Shown: piece by piece, positions 54,409-64,000 of the stretch
How the letters are laid out: each line of letters opens with the position of its first letter
Numbering within the stretch: the first letter of the stretch is position 1
NCBI GenBank assembly: GCA_016794505.1
Contig: JAEUJZ010000001.1
Span: 1-64,000, forward strand
Direction: 5' to 3'
From: Myxococcales bacterium
GTDB lineage: Bacteria; Myxococcota_A; Polyangia; Palsa-1104; JAEUJZ01
DNA length: 64,000 bases
Made by a program: the position numbers and the translations under genes
The notes under the pieces: model-generated
The model's input: the letters and a program-made list of their open reading frames with translations, nothing else
Database searches by the model: none
What the model was told of the DNA's origin: nothing

Positions 54409-56109
54409 ATGTGGCCGCTCGTCTCTGCCGAACAGATGCGCCTTCTGGATGCCGACACCATCAGCCGCCTGGGGGTGCCGGGGTCCGCGTTGATGGAAAA
54501 CGCCGGCCGCGGCGTCGTCGAGGTGCTCTGGCAGCTGCACCGCGAAGGCGCCATCGATCTGTTTCAAGCGCGTGTTGTCCTTTTGGCGGGCCCCGGCAAC
54601 AACGGCGGCGATGGCATGGTCATCGCGCGCTATCTGCACGGGCGCGGGATCGGCGTCCGCTTGTACCTGTGTGCGGAACGCGATCGCGTGCGCGGCGACG
54701 CCCGCTTGCACATGCAGGCCGCGCTTGCGGCTGGCGTCTGCGTCCACGACTGCCCCAGCGAGACCGAGACCCGCCCGCTTGCGCTGCTTCTGCAGGGACT
54801 GGGCAGTCAGGATCTCATCATTGATGCGCTGTTTGGCACCGGTCTACACAAGACGCTGACCGGGCACCTGGCGCAGCTTGTCCATGCGGCCAACGCCAGC
54901 CGAGCGCGACGACTGGCAGTCGATCTGCCTTCGGGCCTGGATGCCGACACCGGCTTGCCCAGCGATGCCGTCGACCTGCCGTCCCCGGCGATCGTGCAGG
55001 CGGATTACACGGTGACCTTTGGCTTCCCCAAGCTGGGTCTGCTGGGAGCGCCAGGCTTCACCTGGGCTGGAGCTATCTATCTAGTCGACATCGGCATTCC
55101 TGATCCCACGTCCGGCCCGATCGCGGTTCGCGCTCGCTTGCTGGATGCGCGCTGCCTGCTGCGACTGGCTCAGCCGCGATCGCCGCTGGGGCACAAGGGC
55201 ACGCATGGCCACTTGCTGGTCGTCGCTGGATCCATCGGCAAGACCGGTGCTGCGCTGCTGTGTACGCGCGCTGCACTGCGGACCGGCGTCGGACTTTGCA
55301 CGCTGTTGGCTCCGTCTTCTGTCGTCGAGCACGCGCTGTCTGGACAGGTGCTCGAAGCGATGTCCTGGCCCTATGAGCTTGCGATGCCCGGCGAGCCCGA
55401 CGCTGCAGCGCTGATCCAAGCGTGGCTGCAAGCGGCCCACGGCAAGCAGGCGATTGCCATCGGTCCCGGCCTGCCCGTCGGTCCGCACATCAAGCACGCG
55501 CTGCTTTCGCTGATTGAAAACGGCACGGCTCCGATGGTGCTGGACGCCGACGCGCTAAACCAAGTGGTCGGGGAAGACGCGCTGCTTCTGCGGGCTCAAA
55601 AGCGCGGTCGCGAGCTGGTCCTGACCCCCCATCCAGGAGAAGCTGCTCGCTTGCTGGGCACGACGGTGCGACAGGTGCAAGCCAGCCGCAACGAAAGCGC
55701 CCGTCGCCTGTGTCAGCGAACCGCCGCGGTCGTCGTGCTCAAGGGCGCTCGCACGGTGATTGCAGCCCCTTCGCCCGCTGCTGCCGGGGATGCCCAGGTT
55801 TTGCCAATAAAGGATATTCACTTATCTGTCTGTCCAACAGGAAATTCGGGTATGGGAACCGGCGGAATGGGTGATGTACTTACCGGCCTGTTGGGCGCGC
55901 TGCTGACGGCGGGCTGGCCAGCGTATGACGCCGCCTGTGCTGCGGTCTATTGGCATGGACGGGCCGGGGACTGGCTGAGCGCGCGGCGGGCTCCAGGCAG
56001 CCTGCTGTGTGCCGGAGATCTCGTCGAGGCGCTCGATGCAGCCCGCAGCGACATCGTGAGCGCCTGCACGGAACCACCCGCTGCAAGCTGGCCGATCACT
56101 CGGCTGTAA
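54409..56109 (+). CDS. nnr: Bifunctional NAD(P)H-hydrate epimerase and ADP-dependent dehydratase
   Basis: Nnr repairs the damaged cofactors NADHX and NADPHX. The N-terminal epimerase half has the YjeF motif GPGNNGGDGMV, and the C-terminal dehydratase half has LTPHPGEAARL and the nucleotide loop NSGMGTGGMGDVLTG. The 566-residue length fits the fused form. The start at 54409 lies just before the conserved domain; upstream sequence is the end of the protease gene in another frame. A stretch near residues 465-490 uses unusual A/T-ending codons compared with the rest of the gene. Confidence 0.93.
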   Translation: MWPLVSAEQMRLLDADTISRLGVPGSALMENAGRGVVEVLWQLHREGAIDLFQARVVLLAGPGNNGGDGMVIARYLHGRGIGVRLYLCAERDRVRGDARLHMQAALAAGVCVHDCPSETETRPLALLLQGLGSQDLIIDALFGTGLHKTLTGHLAQLVHAANASRARRLAVDLPSGLDADTGLPSDAVDLPSPAIVQADYTVTFGFPKLGLLGAPGFTWAGAIYLVDIGIPDPTSGPIAVRARLLDARCLLRLAQPRSPLGHKGTHGHLLVVAGSIGKTGAALLCTRAALRTGVGLCTLLAPSSVVEHALSGQVLEAMSWPYELAMPGEPDAAALIQAWLQAAHGKQAIAIGPGLPVGPHIKHALLSLIENGTAPMVLDADALNQVVGEDALLLRAQKRGRELVLTPHPGEAARLLGTTVRQVQASRNESARRLCQRTAAVVVLKGARTVIAAPSPAAAGDAQVLPIKDIHLSVCPTGNSGMGTGGMGDVLTGLLGALLTAGWPAYDAACAAVYWHGRAGDWLSARRAPGSLLCAGDLVEALDAARSDIVSACTEPPAASWPITRL

Positions 56110-56416
56110 GACCGCGCTCTCGATCGCGCGCAGCCTGCCAGGGCCGCGCTGCTTTATCGCTGGGCGGGCTCGCCCCAGACTGGGAACTTGAACCCCCATC
56201 TTGCGGACCGGGCGGGGCGCTCTTCTGCGCGACTGCGCGGGCTTAGCCACGGACCGTCTCGACGGAAATGCGCCCTGCCCTGCGCGGCGTAGGCTGCCCG
56301 CATGGTGTTGGCATCGCCTGTGCAGTGTCCATACGCCAACGAGCCGCGCGGACGTTCTCGTCACGCCGGCCCAACCCATCGAACCGCACGACGCAGAAGA
56401 CATCTCGGAGGACATG
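56110..56416. other. Intergenic region upstream of the M4 protease
   Basis: This 307-base stretch lies between two plus-strand genes. Nothing clearly coding is seen. A segment at 56175-56265 looks slightly tRNA-like in the reverse sense but does not fold into a cloverleaf. The promoter of the protease is probably here. Confidence 0.55.
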
Positions 56417-57937
56417 ATGCGAACGCTTCTTATGCTCAACGTGGCGCTGCTGGGCGCCTGTGGTGGTGCAGAGCTGGTCTCGATCGAGGACAGCACCGAC
56501 GACGGACAGACGCTAAACGCTGCTGCCGTGGCCTATCTGCAGGATGCGGCGCCACGCTTGGGCATGGGGCGAGGCGACACCGTGCGGCAGCGCCTGCACT
56601 TCCGCGATGACAAAGCGCAAGAACACACGCGCTTCGATCGCTTCTATCAAGGCCTGGCTGTGCGGGGTGCAGACCTCATCGTTCACCGCGGCGATGTGCT
56701 GGAAGAAGACATCACCACGCCCATGCAGCGACCCATCGACCTCTCGACCAAGCCGACCCTGAACCCGGACGAAGCTGCCTACCTGGGTCAGGCCGGCTTC
56801 GTCGGTGAGCGCAGCGCCAGTCTTCTTTCGCAAAAGCCCAAGCTCGTCATCGACGCCTTCGATGGCCCAGACAAGCTGGCCTTGGCGTATGAAGTGGTGA
56901 CCGAAGGCACGCAGCCCGACGGCACGCCCAGCGTTCTTCATACATTCGTCGACGCGCACAGCGGTCAGATCCTGCGCAGCTACGACGAGATCGAGACGGC
57001 CGCGGGTGTCGGCAAGGGCTACTACAACGGCACGGTGACGCTGGAAATCACCAAGAACGGCACCAAGTTCGAGCTTCGCGACGGCGTTCGCGGCGGCCAC
57101 CGCACCACCGATGCCGCGAGTGTGGTCCTCACCTCGACCACGACCACGTTTGGCAACGGCACCGATGCCGACCGCTTGACCGCTGCGGCTGACGCGCACT
57201 ATGGCGCGGCGATGACCTGGGACTACTACAAGACCGCCCACAATCGAAACGGCATCGCCAACGACGGCAAGGCCGCCCTGTCCCGCGTCCACTACGGCAA
57301 CAAATACAACAATGCGTTCTGGTCCGACGCCTGCTTCTGCATGACCTATGGCGACGGAGACGGCAAGGTGCTCAAGCCACTGGTTGCGATCGACGTCGCC
57401 GGGCACGAGATGTCGCACGGCCTGACCTCGCGCACTGCCAAGCTCGTGTATTCCGGCGAGTCCGGCGGTCTCAACGAAGCGACCAGCGACATCTTCGGCA
57501 CTGCGGTGGAGTTCTTTGCCAAGAACGCCTCGGATACCGGCGACTATCTGATCGGCGAAAAGATCGCCGGCCCCAGCCTCGGTAAACCCTTCCTGCGCAG
57601 CATGAGCTCGCCCAAGGACGACGGGCGCTCAATCGACCACTACTCGCTATACAAGGCAGGCATCGATGTCCACTTCTCAAGCGGCATCGCCAACAACTTC
57701 TTCTATCTGCTGTCGGAAGGCGGCACCAACAAGACCAGCGGCAAGCGCGCATCGGGCATCGGCCGCGCCAAAGCAGAAAAGATCTGGTATCGCGCGCTGA
57801 CGACGTACTTCACGTCGGGCACGACGTTCAAGCAGGCGCGCGAAGGAACGCTCAAGGCGACGCGCGATCTGTACGGCGCCGGCAAAGCAGAAGAGACCGC
57901 CGTGACGCAGGCCTGGACCGCCGTCGGCGTGAACTAG
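56417..57937 (+). CDS. Thermolysin-like (M4) zinc metalloprotease, lipoprotein
   Basis: The 506-residue product begins with a lipobox (LNVALLGAC, C15), then a propeptide with FTP-like and PepSY-like character (DGPDKLALAYEV, FVDAHSGQILR), and the catalytic domain. The zinc site is HEMSH (H330, E331, H334), with the third ligand E354 in GGLNEATSDIFG. M4 enzymes are secreted endopeptidases, and this one is probably anchored. GGAGGA lies 4 bases before the ATG at 56417; an ATG one codon earlier is less well spaced. Confidence 0.9.
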   Translation: MRTLLMLNVALLGACGGAELVSIEDSTDDGQTLNAAAVAYLQDAAPRLGMGRGDTVRQRLHFRDDKAQEHTRFDRFYQGLAVRGADLIVHRGDVLEEDITTPMQRPIDLSTKPTLNPDEAAYLGQAGFVGERSASLLSQKPKLVIDAFDGPDKLALAYEVVTEGTQPDGTPSVLHTFVDAHSGQILRSYDEIETAAGVGKGYYNGTVTLEITKNGTKFELRDGVRGGHRTTDAASVVLTSTTTTFGNGTDADRLTAAADAHYGAAMTWDYYKTAHNRNGIANDGKAALSRVHYGNKYNNAFWSDACFCMTYGDGDGKVLKPLVAIDVAGHEMSHGLTSRTAKLVYSGESGGLNEATSDIFGTAVEFFAKNASDTGDYLIGEKIAGPSLGKPFLRSMSSPKDDGRSIDHYSLYKAGIDVHFSSGIANNFFYLLSEGGTNKTSGKRASGIGRAKAEKIWYRALTTYFTSGTTFKQAREGTLKATRDLYGAGKAEETAVTQAWTAVGVN

Positions 57938-57975
57938 CGACATCCGCCCCCAAGACCCGTCTTCGATCGACCGCG

Positions 57976-58833
57976 CTAGGCCGGGCTCTGCGCGATCCCG
58001 GTGAACTGGCGCGGTGGCGTCAACGGGCGCTGCCCCGCTTCGTAGCTCATCAGCTCAAACTGCCCATTGCCCATATCGGTCTGCGCCACCACCAGAAGGG
58101 GCAAGCGGCGCTCGTCATCCGACAGCCACAGCGTCGCCGTCCGCGGCGGACGTCCCACTTTGCGACCGTTGATATCGATGCGCTCGCCTTTGCATGCAAG
58201 CTTGATCGCGCGCTGGGTCCCCATCGTGGTAGTCAAGTCCTCACGGCCCTGCACATCGATCGAGCCTTGATACAGCGCTGTACCGTCGAGGATGATCAGC
58301 TCTAGGTGATCGCGGTCCGCCAGCCGGGCGCCGCGCAATTGCAGCAACACGGCCACCGGCTCTAAGGGTTCGCTGGGCAAAAGCCCCTGCACCCGCCGCT
58401 CGGGAGCCGGCACGCGCTGCAGAATATCGAGCCGCTTGCCTTCCGTTTCGATGGTCACGGTGCGACTGCGATAGCCGGTCTCGACGATATCGATGCGCTT
58501 GGGGACAAAGGTGTTGGCATCGAGCAACAGGCGATAGTCATCGTGAAGGCCTGTAATCGCCTTGGCGAGGCCCAGCGCTTCGGCTTCTCCGACGGCAGCA
58601 ATGGTCAGGCCCTTGCTTGTCTTCTGCGGCGGGGTAATCGCAAGGCGCGCTCGCCCAGCCTCAAACACACCCAAGAAACGCAGGCTCCAGGTAAACGCTT
58701 CTCCCTGACGGCGACGCGCGGCCTGTCCCCATGCCTGCGGTGTCAGCGGTCCGCTCGCCAGTGCCCCTAGTCCGCCCAGAAGCGTTGAGGAAGTCCATCG
58801 CAGCCAGTCACGACGTCGCAGCGCGCGTTGCAT
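57976..58833 (-). CDS. DUF3108 family exported protein
   Basis: The product has a Tat-like or Sec signal (RRRDWLRWTSSTLLGGLGAL), then a beta-rich domain of the DUF3108 type (ETGYRSRTVTIETEG, TATLWLSDDERRLPLLV). Such proteins are periplasmic or outer-membrane linked, with unknown function. The start is taken at 58833; an ATG at 58863 is also possible but lies very near the divergent pdxA start. It is transcribed convergently with the M4 protease gene. Confidence 0.7.
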   Translation of the reverse strand: MQRALRRRDWLRWTSSTLLGGLGALASGPLTPQAWGQAARRRQGEAFTWSLRFLGVFEAGRARLAITPPQKTSKGLTIAAVGEAEALGLAKAITGLHDDYRLLLDANTFVPKRIDIVETGYRSRTVTIETEGKRLDILQRVPAPERRVQGLLPSEPLEPVAVLLQLRGARLADRDHLELIILDGTALYQGSIDVQGREDLTTTMGTQRAIKLACKGERIDINGRKVGRPPRTATLWLSDDERRLPLLVVAQTDMGNGQFELMSYEAGQRPLTPPRQFTGIAQSPA

Positions 58834-58890
58834 GCTTGGTTGACGTCCAGAGAGGAATCGCATTCAGGCAGTATATTGATTCGCGTCGTG

Positions 58891-59937
58891 ATGAACATGC
58901 TCCACGCACCGCTGCGGCTGGCCCTGACCATGGGCGATCCCTGCGGCATCGGCCCCGAGCTGTGGGTGCGCATTCTGTGCGAGCCCTGCCCGGCGCCGGA
59001 AGCCCAGCCCGTCGTGCAGCGGCTTCTGCTGGGGGACGCGGGCGTGCTGGAACGAGCGGCAACACGACTTGGCCTGTCGTCTGCCTGGCAGCGGGCATTA
59101 ACGGATCCCACGCTGCTGCTGCACAGCGTCACGTCGCTCACCGAGCCTCAGTCCGAGCCAGGGAAGCCAACCCAAGAAGCCGGCGCGGCCCAGGTCGCAT
59201 ATCTGCAGGCGGCGGTGAACTTGGCGGTGCGCGGCGATGTGCAGGGCCTCTGCACAGCGCCGATCCACAAGGGATGGGCCAAGGCCGCGGGTCTTTTGTT
59301 TCCGGGGCACACCGAGCTTCTGGGTGCCCACCTGCGATCGGCGCCAAAGGAAGTCATGATGCTGGCGGGTCCGTCGCTGCGGGTGGCGCTGGCAAGCACG
59401 CATCTGGCCTTGCGCGAAGTGGCCGGGGCACTGTCGATTGCCGGCCTCGTCGACACGCTGGTTACCGTGGCGCACGCGCTGAGGCTCGACTTTGGGATCG
59501 CAGCGCCGCGTCTTTGGGTCGCCGGCCTAAACCCCCATGCCGGCGAGGGCGGCCACTTCGGCGACGAGGAAGCGCGCATCATCGCTCCAGCCATTGCGCA
59601 GGCCCAGGCGGCCTTCGATGGCTCGCAGCCCGCCGACATCCAAGGCCCCATGGTGCCCGACGCTCTGTTCCGCGCGGCCGTGTTTGGCCCCCCGGCCCAG
59701 CGACCCGATGCAGTCGTCGCGCTGTATCACGATCAGGGCCTGATCCCGCTCAAGCTGCTCGACTTCGATCGGGCGGTAAACGTTACGCTGGGCCTGCGGG
59801 TCGTCCGCACGTCACCGGACCATGGCGTGGCCTATGACATCGCCGGACGCGGGCTCGCTCGACCTGACAGCCAGCGCGCAGCCCTGGATCTTTGCACCCG
59901 CTTGACCCTGGGACGCGCCGCCAGCTCGGCCCGCTAG
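58891..59937 (+). CDS. pdxA: 4-hydroxythreonine-4-phosphate dehydrogenase
   Basis: PdxA catalyses the NAD-dependent oxidation step that supplies the amino-ketone for pyridoxal phosphate synthesis. The motifs MGDPCGIGPE, LCTAPIHKGWAKAAG, GLNPHAGEGGHFGDEE and LYHDQGLIPLK are all present and include the metal-binding His residues. The length (348 residues) is normal. The start ATG 58891 or 58897 is close to the divergent gene. No other pyridoxal gene is adjacent. Confidence 0.95.
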   Translation: MNMLHAPLRLALTMGDPCGIGPELWVRILCEPCPAPEAQPVVQRLLLGDAGVLERAATRLGLSSAWQRALTDPTLLLHSVTSLTEPQSEPGKPTQEAGAAQVAYLQAAVNLAVRGDVQGLCTAPIHKGWAKAAGLLFPGHTELLGAHLRSAPKEVMMLAGPSLRVALASTHLALREVAGALSIAGLVDTLVTVAHALRLDFGIAAPRLWVAGLNPHAGEGGHFGDEEARIIAPAIAQAQAAFDGSQPADIQGPMVPDALFRAAVFGPPAQRPDAVVALYHDQGLIPLKLLDFDRAVNVTLGLRVVRTSPDHGVAYDIAGRGLARPDSQRAALDLCTRLTLGRAASSAR

Positions 59938-59992
59938 CGCTCGCAGCACACTCTGCATCCTGCGCTCGCTCCTCTGGACGCTCCGTATTTGG

Positions 59993-60811
59993 TCAAGGTT
60001 GCTTGACGATATGCGGCGGCAGATAGACATAAAATTCAGTCTGTTCCTGCAGCAGCACCGAGTGTGGCCGGCTTGTGGCATCCAGCAGACCCAGCTCTTC
60101 AAAGACCTCGAAGCGCGCCCGCTTGGCGATGCCTCGCCGCAGACTCAAGCGCTCGTGCCAGACGCTGTAGCTGCCGACCTGACCGTCGCTCCTGCGAAAG
60201 TATCCGTCGAGTGGATGGGTCAGAATCCACGACGTCTGCTCAGGGCTGGCGAAGCCAGGCAACACCCCCTGCGGCTCGTCGGTGCCTTCCAGCTCGACAA
60301 CGGCCCGTCCCCAGGGCGCGCTGGTATGCAGGTGATAGTGCCGACATCGTCCGTCGCGCCAAGCAGTGTCAAAGCGCATACGAGCAAAGTGCCAGGGCAG
60401 CCGCCACAAAAGCTGCGGCACCAGCACCCAGCCCGTCGCCAGCGAGGTCCCAAAGAACCACACGCAGGGCTCGCCACGACGCAGGACATAGGCGCGATAG
60501 TTGGTCTGCCCAAAGTGAAAGCGCAGCCACGGCGCAAACTCGAAGCGGAAGTTCAGATCGCGAAATAGCACCGCCGAGATCAACGATCGCTCGCGCCCAT
60601 CGATGACCAAGCGCTGCGCCTCGAAACCCGACGGCAACAGGCGCTGCAGCCGCTCGGGATCGACGGCATACGTGATGAGAGCGAAGTCCGCGAGCATCGT
60701 CCGCACATCGCTTCGCCGCAGGGGAGGCGCCGGCTGTTGCAAGCGCTGCAGCGCATGCGCGTCGTCGAAGGCAGGCCATGCATTCACCGAGGCGGGCGGC
60801 TCTTGGGGCAT
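59993..60811 (-). CDS. DUF2071 family protein
   Basis: The 272-residue product matches DUF2071 (YqjF-like): it has an AcrR-like alpha/beta core with the segments FALITYAVDPERLQRLLPSG, FHFGQTNYRAYVLRR and GTSLATGWVLVP. The function is unknown. The start at 60811 is set where the domain begins; an upstream in-frame extension lies over the queC region and looks non-coding. It may share a transcript with queC upstream. Confidence 0.75.
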   Translation of the reverse strand: MPQEPPASVNAWPAFDDAHALQRLQQPAPPLRRSDVRTMLADFALITYAVDPERLQRLLPSGFEAQRLVIDGRERSLISAVLFRDLNFRFEFAPWLRFHFGQTNYRAYVLRRGEPCVWFFGTSLATGWVLVPQLLWRLPWHFARMRFDTAWRDGRCRHYHLHTSAPWGRAVVELEGTDEPQGVLPGFASPEQTSWILTHPLDGYFRRSDGQVGSYSVWHERLSLRRGIAKRARFEVFEELGLLDATSRPHSVLLQEQTEFYVYLPPHIVKQP

Positions 60812-60848
60812 GCCCTGATGGTACGAAAAAATCCGCTCGCTGGGCCGG

Positions 60849-61595
60849 CTAGGCCGCTGCCGAGGCGTAGGGCGCTGGATCAGACAGACCGTTCTTCGCA
60901 AAGCCCTGCAAGCGAAGCTGACAAGCGTCGCAGCGACCGCAAGCGGCCCCGTCCGGCGCCGGGTCATAACAGCTACGCGTCAGCGAATAGTCGCAGCCCA
61001 GCGCCAGCCCGGTGGCAATGATCTCGGCCTTGCTCATGTGCAAAAGGGGCGCATGGATGCGGAACTTCTGCGGGCCCTCGACGCCAGCCTTGGTGGCCAG
61101 ATTGGCCAAGCGCTGAAACGCATCCAAGAACTCGGGGCGGCAGTCGGGATAGCCGCTGTAGTCGAGCGCATTGATGCCCAAAAAGATGTCAAAGGCGCCC
61201 TGCACTTCCGCGTACGCCAACGCCAGCGACAAAAAGACCGTGTTGCGCGCCGGCACATAGGTAATCGGGATTCCCGTCGACAGATCGTGTGCCGAGCGAT
61301 CCTTGGGGACGGGGATGTCCGCGGTCAGTGCCGAGCCGCCAAACTGCGCCAGGTTGATTTCCAAGACTGCGTGATGCGCAACCCCGGCGCGTGCAGCCAG
61401 CGCATGCGCCGCCTTTAGCTCGTGCTCATGGCGCTGGCCATAGCGGAACGACAGAGCATGGATTAGATAGCCTTGCTGTTGTGCCAAGGCCAAGACCGTC
61501 GTCGAGTCAAGACCTCCACTGAGCAAGACCACGGCACGTGCAACGGGCCGCAGCGGCGGAACGGGGGGAACGATGGAAGAAGGCGAAGCGCTCAT
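60849..61595 (-). CDS. queC: 7-cyano-7-deazaguanine synthase
   Basis: QueC converts 7-carboxy-7-deazaguanine to preQ0 using ATP and ammonia in the queuosine pathway. The PP-loop SGGLDS lies at residues 26-31, and the zinc site has the pattern C-x9-CGRCDAC at the end. The segments [19 protein letters not shown] and [13 protein letters not shown] also match. The start at 61595 was chosen because the conserved domain begins ~20 residues later. No queD, queE or queF is present in the window. Confidence 0.95.
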   Translation of the reverse strand: MSASPSSIVPPVPPLRPVARAVVLLSGGLDSTTVLALAQQQGYLIHALSFRYGQRHEHELKAAHALAARAGVAHHAVLEINLAQFGGSALTADIPVPKDRSAHDLSTGIPITYVPARNTVFLSLALAYAEVQGAFDIFLGINALDYSGYPDCRPEFLDAFQRLANLATKAGVEGPQKFRIHAPLLHMSKAEIIATGLALGCDYSLTRSCYDPAPDGAACGRCDACQLRLQGFAKNGLSDPAPYASAAA

Positions 61596-61757
61596 ACGCG
61601 GCGAGCTTATAGCATAGGCCTCTCGACGCGATGGCCGCCCTCTGTCGCCGTTTTCTGTCGCCATCCTCTGTCGAGCAACCCAGTGCGGGTCCGCCGCGGC
61701 GAGCCTGTGCCCCGAGAACAACTGAACTGTGCGATGATGCACAAGGGCAGGGATTGA

Positions 61758-63347
61758 GTGGCAAATTCCATGACGCGTAACGTTGGGCCGAAGCAGCACG
61801 TACCGAGGCTGGGGTGTCGAGGCACGGCGTTTTCAGCCGCCGTGATTGTGCTGTGGGCATCGCTTGCGATGGCTGCCAGCCCCGACAGCGAGCCGCTTTT
61901 TCCAGGCAGCGGCCCGCAAGGCGCTCGCAAGCTGAGCGCCCGTGCGAATGCCTCGGCACGCGGCCCCCTGCCCCTGAGTCGTGGACCGCTTTCGAGTCAG
62001 ACCTTTGTAAACCTTTCGCACAAGTTCAGCCCGGCCGTCGTCAGCATCGTCATCGATCGCGTTGGGGACCGTCGAGGGGATCGCCCCAGCGACGAAGATT
62101 CCGGCCGCAAGCACGGCCGTGAGCAGGGCTCAGGCGTCATCATCAATCCGCGCGGCTTCATCTTGACCAACAACCACGTCGTCGAGAACGCCGCCGACAT
62201 CCACGTCCACTTGCAGGATGACAGCGAGTACAGCGCCCGCCTAATCGGCCGGGACGATCGCACCGACATGGCACTCATCCAGATCGAGGCTGGGAACAAG
62301 CCGCTGCCCTGGGCACCACTGGGTGACTCGGACCGTGTGCAAATTGGCGAGTGGGTGATGGCGATCGGCAGCCCCTTTGGTCTTTCGCACTCGGTCACCG
62401 TCGGCATTGTCTCGGCAAAAGGCCGACGCGAAGTCCAGCCCGGCAGCCAGCCAGGCTTCTTTGACTTTCTGCAGACCGATGCGCCGATCAACCCTGGCAA
62501 CTCGGGAGGCCCGCTGTTCAACGTGCAAGGGGAAGTCATCGGCATCAACAGCGCCATGAACACCATCGGCAGCGGCATCGGCTTTGCGATTCCCAGCAAC
62601 CTCGCGCGCTCGGTGGCAGAACAGCTGCACCGTCGCGGATACGTGCTGCGGGGCTGGCTGGGCGTCTATCCGCAAGCAGTCAGCGAGACACTCCGGCGCT
62701 CGTTTAACCTGCCGGATCGACGGGGAGCGCTGGTGGCCGAGGTCTATGTCGAGTCCCCCGCGGCGGCAGCCGGACTGCGAGCCGGTGATGTCATCGTCGA
62801 GTTTGCCGGGCACAAGCTCGATCGTTCCGACGATCTGATGTGGCTGCTGTCGAATCTGCCTGGTGCGGCCGAAAGCCCTGATGGTGCGGTGCTGCCTCTC
62901 GCCTACTATCGCGAAGGAGCACTCAAGACGACGCGGGTCAAGCTGCCCCCACCGCCGGCCCCTGAAAAAAGCCCACCTGCCGCTGCGACGAAAAAGCCGT
63001 CTTCGCTGGGCCTCGCCGTGACCGAGATGACAGCGACTGCCATCGAAAAGCTCGGCTACGAAGGCGAGCGCGGGCTAATGGTCCTGGCCATCGAGCCGAG
63101 CAGTCCAGCCCAAGAGGCCGGTGCCGACCGCGGCGATGTCGTGCTGCAGGTGAACGAACAGCCGGTGCGAAACCTCGCCGACTATCTGTCAGCGATCGGC
63201 CAACTAAAAAGCGGTCAGATCGTGCGCATGCTTCTACGGCGCCTGGAAATCCGACCCGCGCGCGGTCCCGGTGACTCGGGCGAGGCTGGCGGCCGAGAAC
63301 GTCGCCGCACATGGCACAACCTGTGGATCGCCTTTGTTCGCAAGTGA
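61758..63347 (+). CDS. HtrA/DegP-type serine protease with two PDZ domains
   Basis: The catalytic triad is H140 (TNNHVV), D170 (RTDMAL) and S249 (PGNSGG), in the trypsin-like domain. Two PDZ-like domains follow ([21 protein letters not shown] and [21 protein letters not shown]). The N-terminus has a signal peptide ([13 protein letters not shown]). It is a periplasmic quality-control protease or chaperone. The GTG at 61758 has a purine-rich site upstream; an ATG at 61770 is an alternative. Confidence 0.93.
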   Translation: MANSMTRNVGPKQHVPRLGCRGTAFSAAVIVLWASLAMAASPDSEPLFPGSGPQGARKLSARANASARGPLPLSRGPLSSQTFVNLSHKFSPAVVSIVIDRVGDRRGDRPSDEDSGRKHGREQGSGVIINPRGFILTNNHVVENAADIHVHLQDDSEYSARLIGRDDRTDMALIQIEAGNKPLPWAPLGDSDRVQIGEWVMAIGSPFGLSHSVTVGIVSAKGRREVQPGSQPGFFDFLQTDAPINPGNSGGPLFNVQGEVIGINSAMNTIGSGIGFAIPSNLARSVAEQLHRRGYVLRGWLGVYPQAVSETLRRSFNLPDRRGALVAEVYVESPAAAAGLRAGDVIVEFAGHKLDRSDDLMWLLSNLPGAAESPDGAVLPLAYYREGALKTTRVKLPPPPAPEKSPPAAATKKPSSLGLAVTEMTATAIEKLGYEGERGLMVLAIEPSSPAQEAGADRGDVVLQVNEQPVRNLADYLSAIGQLKSGQIVRMLLRRLEIRPARGPGDSGEAGGRERRRTWHNLWIAFVRK

Positions 63348-63362
63348 CGCTACGCTGCGCCC

Positions 63363-64000
63363 GTGAACACCCACACAGACGGGGCATCGCCTCCGCCCGA
63401 GATTCGCTATCTAGTCGCTGACGTGGATGACACGCTGACCGTCGATGGCAGCCTCAGCGGTGCTGTGCTAACGGCGCTGCAGCGAGCCCGCGCAGCCGGC
63501 ATCGAAGTCATCTTGAACACAGGGCGCCCGGCTGGGTATGGCGCCACTCTGCTGGCCTATGTCGATGGAGTCAGTGCCGTGGTCGTCGAAAACGGTGGCG
63601 CTTGGTTCGATCGCCATGCTCCCGGTGCCCCCGCCGACCCGCACGAAGCGCCGCTGTTCTTTCGCACGGCCACCGACCCCAGCCTGCGCACCAAGCTAGC
63701 CGACCTAGCCCGACGTGTTGCGGATCGGGCTGGCCTAGCGTTTGTCGAGACCGCCGACAACGCGTTCCGCCTGACGGACTACACGGTGCTGCGCCGCCTG
63801 CCCGGAGACGCCGCCGCCCTGCTCTCGGCCCTTCGACGATACACCGACGAAGAAAGCGCAGGACAAGGCGCTCTCTTGGCAAGCTCGATCCACGTCCACT
63901 TCATGCTCGACGGCGAGCGCCCGCGCAGCAAAGCAGACGGCGTGGCTCAGCTTCTGGCCCGACGAGGCATTGGCAATCCAGCGCAGATCCTCGCCCGTCA
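63363..64000 (+). CDS. HAD-superfamily phosphatase, Cof type (partial, runs off the window)
   Basis: The open frame starts with a GTG at 63363, 15 bases after the HtrA stop, and has no stop before the window end. The HAD motifs are present: motif I VADVDDTLT, motif II LNTGRP and a motif III lysine in SKADGV. It is probably a sugar or nucleotide phosphatase of the Cof/SupH type. The 3' part, including motif IV, is outside the window. Confidence 0.85.
   Translation, partial: MNTHTDGASPPPEIRYLVADVDDTLTVDGSLSGAVLTALQRARAAGIEVILNTGRPAGYGATLLAYVDGVSAVVVENGGAWFDRHAPGAPADPHEAPLFFRTATDPSLRTKLADLARRVADRAGLAFVETADNAFRLTDYTVLRRLPGDAAALLSALRRYTDEESAGQGALLASSIHVHFMLDGERPRSKADGVAQLLARRGIGNPAQILAR

Noticed and set aside
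56175..56265. tRNA-like segment on the minus strand (a T-arm-like GGTTCAAGTTCCC)
   Set aside because: The T stem has a mismatch, no matching acceptor stem or anticodon arm was found, and there is no selC-like TCA anticodon.

Overview
The window is GC-rich bacterial DNA, about 65% G+C by eye, with densely packed genes on both strands. The gene content points to a myxobacterium-like organism (Myxococcota, former Deltaproteobacteria). The evidence is many exported lipoproteins, FG-GAP and ricin-lectin proteins, a matrixin-type protease with a MYXO-CTERM-like tail, short CxxCH/CxxxCH haem lipoproteins, and a SelW-type selenoprotein. The taxonomic call is inference; no rRNA or other phylogenetic marker beyond gyrA, gltX and holB is present.

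Layout. 1-4.9 kb: the end of an unknown gene, gyrA, a CDP-alcohol phosphatidyltransferase and a Tat-exported glycosidase-like protein, almost without gaps, closed by an AT-rich hairpin. 5-10.2 kb (minus): a MidA-like methyltransferase with a repeat-containing tail, then a 1161-residue Ser/Thr/Gly-rich protein of unknown function. 10.4-15.6 kb: holB and ricT in the same order as in Bacillus, a PIG-L deacetylase and an exported coiled-coil protein. 15.6-20 kb: a haem lipoprotein, a selenoprotein gene with an in-frame UGA and a SECIS-like hairpin, a TetR regulator and a mannan-binding/ricin-type lectin. 20-25.2 kb: a PARIS-like ATPase + DUF4435 pair and a small operon ending in a double V4R protein. 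25.3-32.5 kb: an EF-hand membrane protein, an MshEN protein with a worn-out HD-GYP-like domain, an orphan MalG permease and an OPT transporter.

32.5-38.8 kb: an FG-GAP lipoprotein and a dihaem lipoprotein flanking a divergent region with a tandem hairpin array, then a glycosyltransferase. 38.8-45 kb: an AAA-like ATPase with an unusual repeated WM motif, then maleylacetoacetate isomerase, fumarylacetoacetase and MalQ on the minus strand. 45-52.5 kb: a trans-aconitate methyltransferase-like gene, an AT-rich hairpin, and a minus-strand run gltX, metallo-beta-lactamase-fold-like protein, giant helical-repeat protein. 52.7-64 kb: matrixin pair, NAD(P)HX repair enzyme, M4 protease, DUF3108 protein, pdxA, DUF2071 protein, queC, HtrA protease and a cut-off HAD phosphatase.

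Most genes are housekeeping or cell-envelope functions. The parts most worth a second look are the selenoprotein, the defence-like ATPase/TOPRIM pair, two tandem repeat arrays that both sit in divergent promoter regions, the giant protein at 5-8.5 kb, and the ATPase at 38.8 kb. No rRNA, tRNA, CRISPR array, insertion sequence or prophage was recognised.
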